From Faecalibacterium prausnitzii (GTDB lineage Bacteria; Bacillota; Clostridia; Oscillospirales; Ruminococcaceae): 5,795 nucleotides of DNA. Shown piece by piece: positions 1 through 3,615 of this stretch; within the stretch, counting starts at the first letter, position 1, and every line of letters starts with the position of its first letter. A program made the translations under genes and the position numbers. The DNA lies in contig DCCL01000188.1 in the NCBI GenBank assembly GCA_002313795.1, forward strand, positions 1 through 5,795, written 5' to 3'. The notes under the pieces were generated by a model, which was given only the letters and a program-made list of their open reading frames with translations, did no database searches and had not been told where the DNA came from.

Positions 1-1242
1 CCGGGCATTACCCGTGACCGCATCTTTGCCAACTGCGAGTGGAACGGCCACGATTTCCTGCTGGTGGACACCGGCGGCATCGAGCCCAAGGCCACCGAGG
101 GCATTCTGGCCCATATGCGGGAGCAGGCCCAGATCGCCATCGACACCGCCGACTGCATCATTATGGTGGTGGATGTGCGCAGCGGCCTGACCGCTGCCGA
201 TGAGGATGTGGCCCATATGCTGCGCCGCAGCCATAAGCCCATCATCCTGGCCGTCAATAAGTGTGATAACGTGGGCGAGACCCCGATGGAGCTGTACGAG
301 TTCTACAACCTCGGTTTCGATGAGGTCATGCCCATCTCGTCTGTCCACGGTCACGGCACCGGCGACCTGCTGGACGCCGTCTGTGCCCACCTCGATTTCA
401 GCGAGACCGTTGTGGAAGAGGACCGCATCCCCGTCGCCATCATCGGCCGTCCCAACGTGGGCAAGTCCAGCCTGGTCAACCGCATCCTCGGCGAGAACCG
501 GATGATCGTGGCCAACGAGGCCGGCACCACCCGCGACGCCATCGATACCCCGGTGGACAACGCCTACGGCAAATTCATTTTTACCGATACTGCCGGTCTG
601 CGCAAGCGCAGCAACATTACCGATGGCCTTGAGCGCTATATGGTGGTGCGTGCGCTGGCCGCTGTGGAGCGCAGCCGTGTGGCCCTCATCCTCGTGGATG
701 CCACCGTCGGCTTCACCGAGCAGGACAGCAAGGTGGCCGGCTACGCCCACGACCAGGGCAAAGCCTGCATTATCGTCGTCAACAAGTGGGACGCCGTGGA
801 GGGCAAGGAGACCAACACCATGGAGCTGCAGCGCCGCGGCTATGCCGAGTGCTTCAGCTTCATGGGCTACGCTCCCATCATCTTCATCTCGGCCCAGACC
901 GGCTACAACGTCAACAAGCTGATGCAGCTTATCCGCGACGTGGACAGCCAGAACGGTGCCCGTGTGCCCACCGGCGTCCTCAATGAGATGCTGGCCCGTG
1001 CTACGGCCCGGATGCAGCCGCCCAGCGACAAGGGCCGCCGCCTGAAGATCTTCTACCTGACCCAGGCTTCCACCCGTCCTCCGACGTTCGTGGCCTTCGT
1101 CAACGCCAAGCATCTGTTCCACTTCAGCTATCAGCGGTATATCATCAACCAGATCCGCGAAAACTTTGGTCTGGAACACACCCCCATCCGCCTTGTCGTG
1201 CGTGAGCGCGGCTCCGGCGAGGTGGGTGCAAAGGACGTATAA
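1..1242 (+). CDS. der: Ribosome-assembly GTPase Der (EngA), 5' end missing
   Basis: Der is an essential cytoplasmic GTPase with two tandem G domains and a KH-like C-terminal domain, and it acts in assembly of the large ribosomal subunit. The window enters the gene in frame at PGITRDR, the switch I region of the first G domain, so roughly 35 N-terminal residues including the first P-loop are missing. The 413 visible residues show G domain 1 motifs DTGG (residues 23-26) and NKCD (86-89). G domain 2 has the P-loop GRPNVGKSS (149-157), then AGTTRDA, DTAGLRKR and NKWD (about 261-264). A KH-like tail follows, with typical stretches such as RPPTFVAFVN and a basic IRLVVRER end near the stop. Length, motif order and spacing all fit a normal intact Der. 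plsY starts 17 bases after the TAA, so the two are probably co-transcribed. The identification is secure; only the 5' end is unseen. Confidence 0.97.
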   Translation, partial: PGITRDRIFANCEWNGHDFLLVDTGGIEPKATEGILAHMREQAQIAIDTADCIIMVVDVRSGLTAADEDVAHMLRRSHKPIILAVNKCDNVGETPMELYEFYNLGFDEVMPISSVHGHGTGDLLDAVCAHLDFSETVVEEDRIPVAIIGRPNVGKSSLVNRILGENRMIVANEAGTTRDAIDTPVDNAYGKFIFTDTAGLRKRSNITDGLERYMVVRALAAVERSRVALILVDATVGFTEQDSKVAGYAHDQGKACIIVVNKWDAVEGKETNTMELQRRGYAECFSFMGYAPIIFISAQTGYNVNKLMQLIRDVDSQNGARVPTGVLNEMLARATARMQPPSDKGRRLKIFYLTQASTRPPTFVAFVNAKHLFHFSYQRYIINQIRENFGLEHTPIRLVVRERGSGEVGAKDV

Positions 1243-1259
1243 GGAAGGGAGCCTGTCGG

Positions 1260-1919
1260 ATGACCGCATTTCTTATCGTGCTGGCCGTTGCTGCGGAAGC
1301 TTACCTGCTGGGCAGCGTGGATACCGGCATCCTCGTCAGCAAGTACCTTTACCATGACGATGTCCGTACCCACGGCTCCGGTGCAGCCGGCATGACCAAT
1401 ATGCTGCGCACCTTTGGCAAAAAGGCTGCTGCCCTCACGGCGGTGGGTGATGTGCTCAAGGGTGTTGTTGCAGTCTGCATTGGCCGGTGGCTGTTCCACT
1501 TCCTGCCTGCAGATGCCGTTTTTTCGTCCTATCTGGGCGAATACCTCGCCGCCATCCTCGCCGTAGTGGGTCACTCAAAGCCCATCTACTTTGGCTTCAA
1601 GGGTGGCAAGGGCGTGCTGGTGGCCGCTGGTGCCATCCTGGCAGTCCAGCCGGTGCTGCTGCCGATCTTAGCACTCATCTTTCTTGTCTGTCTGCTTCCC
1701 ACCGGTATGGTGTCGCTGGGCAGCATCACCATGGCAGCGCTCTATCCGGTGCTGACGCTGGTGTACAGCCTGCTGCGTGGTCTGCCCACGCAGGATGTGG
1801 TGGTCTGCACCGTGGGTGCGGCCATCATGGGCGGCATGGTCATCTATATGCACCGTGCCAATATCCAGCGCATCCGGGAGGGTAAAGAGTACCGTTTCGG
1901 CCAGAAACATAAGCAGTAA
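1260..1919 (+). CDS. plsY: Glycerol-3-phosphate acyltransferase PlsY
   Basis: PlsY is an integral membrane enzyme that transfers an acyl group from acyl-phosphate to the sn-1 position of glycerol-3-phosphate, the first step of phospholipid synthesis in most Gram-positive bacteria. The 219-residue protein has the usual length and a multi-pass hydrophobic profile. Visible family motifs are GS at residues 18-19 followed by K28; HGSGAAGMTNMLRTFGK (38-54); GDVLKG (63-68); GHSKP (104-108); and FKGGKG (113-118), part of the substrate-binding loop. The second motif is usually GSGNxGxTN, and here the Asn is Ala42. The start is ATG 1260, preceded by a purine-rich GGAAGGGAG at 1243-1251 with 8 bases of spacing. 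The gene lies directly downstream of der, an arrangement seen in Clostridia, and ends shortly before a strong terminator. The tail is basic (RIREGKEYRFGQKHKQ), as expected for a cytoplasmic C-terminus. No sign of damage. Confidence 0.95.
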   Translation: MTAFLIVLAVAAEAYLLGSVDTGILVSKYLYHDDVRTHGSGAAGMTNMLRTFGKKAAALTAVGDVLKGVVAVCIGRWLFHFLPADAVFSSYLGEYLAAILAVVGHSKPIYFGFKGGKGVLVAAGAILAVQPVLLPILALIFLVCLLPTGMVSLGSITMAALYPVLTLVYSLLRGLPTQDVVVCTVGAAIMGGMVIYMHRANIQRIREGKEYRFGQKHKQ

Positions 1920-1935
1920 ATCGAAGAAAATATAA

Positions 1936-1976
1936 AATGCCCCGCAGATGGCTCATACAGCCGCCTGCGGGGCATT
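1936..1976. terminator. Bidirectional intrinsic terminator between convergent genes
   Basis: A perfect 12-bp inverted repeat pairs AATGCCCCGCAG (1936-1947) with CTGCGGGGCATT (1965-1976). The loop can pair further (GGCT 1950-1953 with AGCC 1959-1962). On the plus strand it is followed by CCTTATTTTATATA. On the minus strand the stem is followed by TTATATTTTCTT, a somewhat better T-rich tract. It begins 16 bases after the plsY stop and lies 18 bases beyond the stop of the converging PsiE-like gene, so it plausibly ends both transcripts. Confidence 0.9.
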
Positions 1977-1994
1977 CCTTATTTTATATAAAGA

Positions 1995-2603
1995 TCATTC
2001 GGGGTCAGCTTCCAGCAGAGTCTCCGTGTTGTCCTCGTAATCCGGGTCTTCTTCCGACTCCGCTGCATCGTTTTCGCTGGCATCAGTGTTATCAGCAGTT
2101 TGGTTCATCAAATGCTTGCGCAGCCGGGAAGCAAACTCTTCTTCCGGGATGCCGCTCTGGGTGGGAGTCAGGTCGGGTGCAGGGTGGCCGTCAGGCAGAT
2201 GAGCACCGAAAGCGGGAACAAAGCAGAACTTCCGCACAACGAAGATGAGCGCAATAGCTGCCACGCTGAGCAGGTTCTCCATGGAGGATTCGTGGCCCAC
2301 CACCATGTGCCGTGCAATGGCATAGAGCAGGACCTCGAGGCTGGAGCCGGGGCTGTGCTTGGCCAGCATCTTGATGAACTCGATGCCGATGACGATATCA
2401 AGCGCTCTCTGCAGGAAAGTGCTTACTTCAACATCGTTGCCGTCAAAGAGCAGGCCGGGCATCCATTGCAGCAGGGGGACCATGGCCAGCAGCAGACCGA
2501 TGAGCACAAGGCCGGAAAGCAGGATCTCCAGCAGGGTGGCGGCACTGATGATCTTGTTGCGCAGCTCTGCACGGTTGTGGCTTTCGACACGGGAATTGGA
2601 CAT
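1995..2603 (-). CDS. PsiE-like small membrane protein with acidic C-terminal tail
   Basis: This is a 202-residue predicted membrane protein. It resembles the PsiE (phosphate-starvation-inducible E) family, whose biochemical role is unknown. Hydrophobic segments lie at about residues 19-47, 63-80, 89-102 and 110-130. The PsiE-like core is the run from ALDIVIGIEFIKML (67-80) through LEVLLYAIARHMVVG (89-103) to the last membrane segment ending in VVRKF (122-126). After residue 130 the protein turns soluble, with a Pro-rich linker and a strongly acidic tail (about 168-202) full of Asp, Glu, Asn and Thr; this is predicted to be disordered and probably cytoplasmic. I chose ATG 2603 rather than the in-frame TTG at 2624 because the TTG start would lie upstream of the AGAGAGG ribosome binding site. 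A near-consensus promoter sits about 60 bases upstream, and the gene ends at the terminator shared with plsY. The family call rests on pattern resemblance and is moderate; the membrane prediction is firm. Confidence 0.72.
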   Translation of the reverse strand: MSNSRVESHNRAELRNKIISAATLLEILLSGLVLIGLLLAMVPLLQWMPGLLFDGNDVEVSTFLQRALDIVIGIEFIKMLAKHSPGSSLEVLLYAIARHMVVGHESSMENLLSVAAIALIFVVRKFCFVPAFGAHLPDGHPAPDLTPTQSGIPEEEFASRLRKHLMNQTADNTDASENDAAESEEDPDYEDNTETLLEADPE

Positions 2604-2612
2604 AGGCAGGAA

Positions 2613-2619
2613 CCTCTCT
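2613..2619 (-). promoter_or_regulatory. Ribosome binding site of the PsiE-like gene
   Basis: AGAGAGG on the minus strand lies 9 bases before ATG 2603. It would fall inside the coding sequence if the upstream TTG at 2624 were used, so it decides the start in favour of ATG 2603. Confidence 0.8.
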
Positions 2620-2659
2620 TTCAAAATTGACCGGAAATATTTGTCAGTCGTGTGATTCT

Positions 2660-2688
2660 ATTGTAACAAAAGCGAATATTGAAGTCAA
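2660..2688 (-). promoter_or_regulatory. Sigma-A-type promoter for the PsiE-like gene
   Basis: Reading the minus strand, a TTGACT -35 box (2683-2688) is followed by exactly 17 bases and a TACAAT -10 box (2660-2665). TGT immediately precedes the -10, giving an extended -10 (TGn). The region is AT-rich against a GC-rich background. Transcription would start near 2653 and leave a 5' UTR of about 50 bases. It lies downstream of the ridA terminator, so the PsiE-like gene appears to be an independent transcription unit. Confidence 0.85.
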
Positions 2689-2781
2689 TTTGTTTGGCAA
2701 AGAAAATTAACCCGATGGAAGAATATCGATCTCAAGGCAGCATTTTTGACGTCTCCCTCATAATAATAGACCGGAGGGCAG

Positions 2782-2822
2782 AAAAAGGGCTGACTGCACC
2801 CGGAACAGGATGCAGTCAGCCC
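2782..2822 (-). terminator. Intrinsic terminator of ridA
   Basis: On the minus strand GGGCTGACTGCA (2822-2811) pairs perfectly with TGCAGTCAGCCC (2798-2787) as a 12-bp stem, extended by CC/GG pairing into the small loop, and is followed directly by TTTTT (2786-2782). It lies about 65 bases past the ridA stop. Between this terminator and the next promoter (2689-2781) I see no gene or clear signal. Confidence 0.93.
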
Positions 2823-2886
2823 CATAGGACAACGCGGAAGCTGTTTGACAGCCGGTGTGTGCCGGATGGGCACAAAGCTCTGCGGC

Positions 2887-3255
2887 TCAGGCCTCTGCGA
2901 TGGCCTCGACCTCGCAGAGCACGCCCTTGGGCAGATCCTTCACAGCCACGCAGCTGCGGGCGGGCTTGGAAGTGAAGTACTTGGCGTAGACCTCATTGAA
3001 AGCTGCAAAGTCGGCGATGTCAGCCAGGAAGCAGGTAGTCTTGACTACCTTGTCAAAACCGGTGCCGGCGGCTTCCAGGATGGCACCCACATTGCGGCAG
3101 CTCTGATCCGCTTGAGCGGCGATGCCCTCTGCCACAGCGCCGGTGGCGGGGTCTACAGGGATCTGGCCGGAAGTAAAAACAAAACCGCCCACAGCGTAGC
3201 CCTGAGAGTAGGGGCCGATGGCGCCGGGAGCTTTTTCGGTGCTGATGATCTTCAT
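2887..3255 (-). CDS. ridA: RidA family 2-iminobutanoate/2-iminopropanoate deaminase
   Basis: RidA (YjgF/YER057c/UK114 family) is a small cytoplasmic homotrimer that hydrolyses reactive enamine/imine intermediates released by PLP enzymes such as threonine dehydratase, protecting other PLP enzymes. The 122-residue protein covers the whole family length. Characteristic features are APGAIGPYSQG (residues 9-19, with Tyr16), FTSGQIPVDP (27-36), the VKTTCFLADI strand (71-80), PARSCV (98-103) and CEVEAIA (114-120). Arg100 matches the imine-binding Arg105 of E. coli RidA, and Glu115 matches Glu120, with the same 15-residue spacing. The loop before PARS is a few residues shorter than in E. coli. ATG 3255 is preceded by AAAGAGG (3264-3270) with 8 bases of spacing. 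The gene has its own promoter and terminator and is monocistronic. It is divergent from the helicase-like gene; nothing in the sequence links their functions. Confidence 0.95.
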   Translation of the reverse strand: MKIISTEKAPGAIGPYSQGYAVGGFVFTSGQIPVDPATGAVAEGIAAQADQSCRNVGAILEAAGTGFDKVVKTTCFLADIADFAAFNEVYAKYFTSKPARSCVAVKDLPKGVLCEVEAIAEA

Positions 3256-3278
3256 AACAGTTACCTCTTTTTTGTGTG

Positions 3279-3309
3279 CAGCGCAGGGGCAGCTGCGGCC
3301 GGTGCGCTG
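3279..3309 (-). other. Stem-loop in the ridA leader
   Basis: CAGCGCA (3279-3285) pairs with TGCGCTG (3303-3309) as a 7-bp stem with a GC-rich 17-base loop that holds the palindrome GCAGCTGC. It lies about 10 bases upstream of the ridA ribosome binding site, inside the predicted 5' UTR of about 83 bases. No T-run follows, so it is not a terminator. It could affect translation or RNA stability, or be incidental. Confidence 0.45.
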
Positions 3310-3345
3310 GGATGGTGTCTTCCCGCGTGGGGAACGGATGCAGAA

Positions 3346-3374
3346 AGTCTACCACCAACCATCCCCGCCGTCAA
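3346..3374 (-). promoter_or_regulatory. Promoter of ridA
   Basis: On the minus strand a TTGACG -35 box (3369-3374) and a TAGACT -10 box (3346-3351) are separated by exactly 17 bases. TGG just before the -10 supplies an extended TGn element. The spacer is unusually G-rich. Start of transcription is predicted near 3339, about 83 bases before the ridA start codon. Confidence 0.65.
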
Positions 3375-3453
3375 CTGCCCCGGAAAAGACATACTATTAA
3401 AAGATTTATCTGTAAGTTGCAAAAAAATGTCGGATAAGATTTGCGAAAGTATC

Positions 3454-3483
3454 TTGACAAGAAATAAACTTTTATGTTAAAAA
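3454..3483 (+). promoter_or_regulatory. Promoter of the HA-repeat helicase-like gene
   Basis: A perfect TTGACA -35 box (3454-3459) is followed by 18 bases and TAAAAA (3478-3483), with TGT just upstream as an extended -10. TTAAAA one base earlier gives 17-base spacing as an alternative. Transcription would start near 3490 and give a leader of about 125 bases. The -35 is strong and the -10 is imperfect. Confidence 0.6.
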
Positions 3484-3488
3484 TAAAA

Positions 3489-3509
3489 TGCGAAATTAAC
3501 CTTTTCGCA
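3489..3509 (+). other. Hairpin at the start of the helicase-like gene leader
   Basis: TGCGAAA (3489-3495) pairs with TTTCGCA (3503-3509) as a perfect 7-bp stem with a 7-base loop, at about the predicted transcription start. In DNA it is also an inverted repeat just downstream of the -10 box, so it could be either an RNA 5' hairpin or a repressor site. Confidence 0.5.
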
Positions 3510-3531
3510 GGAAAACGCAAGCGCATCCGGG

Positions 3532-3569
3532 GGTGCAGGCCTGGCTCAGCGCAGGCGCCTTTCTTTTTT
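3532..3569 (+). terminator. Terminator-like hairpin inside the leader (candidate attenuator)
   Basis: GGTGC (3532-3536) can pair with GCGCC (3555-3559, one G-T pair). Inside this are tandem A-G/G-A mismatches, a GC/GC step (3539-3540 with 3551-3552) and an apical CTG/CAG (3541-3543 with 3547-3549). TTTCTTTTTT (3560-3569) follows at once, the layout of an intrinsic terminator. There is no plus-strand gene upstream for it to end, and it lies between the predicted promoter and the start codon. GCATC (3523-3527) could instead pair with GGTGC (3532-3536), an alternative hairpin that excludes the terminator. Folding energies were not computed. Confidence 0.55.
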
Positions 3570-3595
3570 GCAGTAAAACGAATTTCTGAACCACC

Positions 3596-3603
3596 GGGAG
3601 GGG
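3596..3603 (+). promoter_or_regulatory. Probable ribosome binding site of the helicase-like gene
   Basis: GGGAGGGG lies 12 bases before ATG 3616, a little farther than usual. A second purine stretch, AAAAAGGA, ends only 1 base before the ATG and suits the in-frame TTG at 3625 better. ATG 3616 is preferred because it is the first usable start after the in-frame TAA at 3574 and keeps the N-terminal MAILVHESNKAA segment typical of this family. Confidence 0.55.
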
Positions 3604-3615
3604 CAGAAAAAGGAT

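Larger units (their letters stand above)
3256..3615. other. Divergent intergenic region between ridA and the helicase-like gene
   Basis: This is 360 bases with no convincing gene. From left to right it holds the ridA ribosome binding site and leader hairpin, the ridA promoter, an AT-rich block (about 3380-3500) with the outward promoter for the helicase-like gene, and a leader with hairpins, a terminator-like structure and a ribosome binding site. The heptamer TGCGAAA occurs at 3442-3448 and 3489-3495, and inverted (TTTCGCA) at 3503-3509. Confidence 0.8.

Noticed and set aside
2100..2630. A 176-codon plus-strand frame opposite the PsiE-like gene.
   Set aside because: It is antisense to a frame with clear transmembrane segments, a good ribosome binding site and a promoter; its own product is hydrophilic with no recognisable pattern.
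2685..2873. A 62-codon minus-strand frame between ridA and the PsiE-like gene.
   Set aside because: It contains the ridA terminator stem and the -35 box of the next promoter, and lacks a ribosome binding site.
2845..3480. A 211-codon plus-strand frame opposite ridA.
   Set aside because: The minus-strand frame is an unmistakable full-length RidA, and the plus-strand frame runs through the ridA promoter region and has no recognisable family features.
3489..3569. Possible c-di-GMP or other known riboswitch because of the AAACGCAAGCG stretch.
   Set aside because: The conserved core elements and their order do not match any class I can recall; only a generic attenuator layout is supported.
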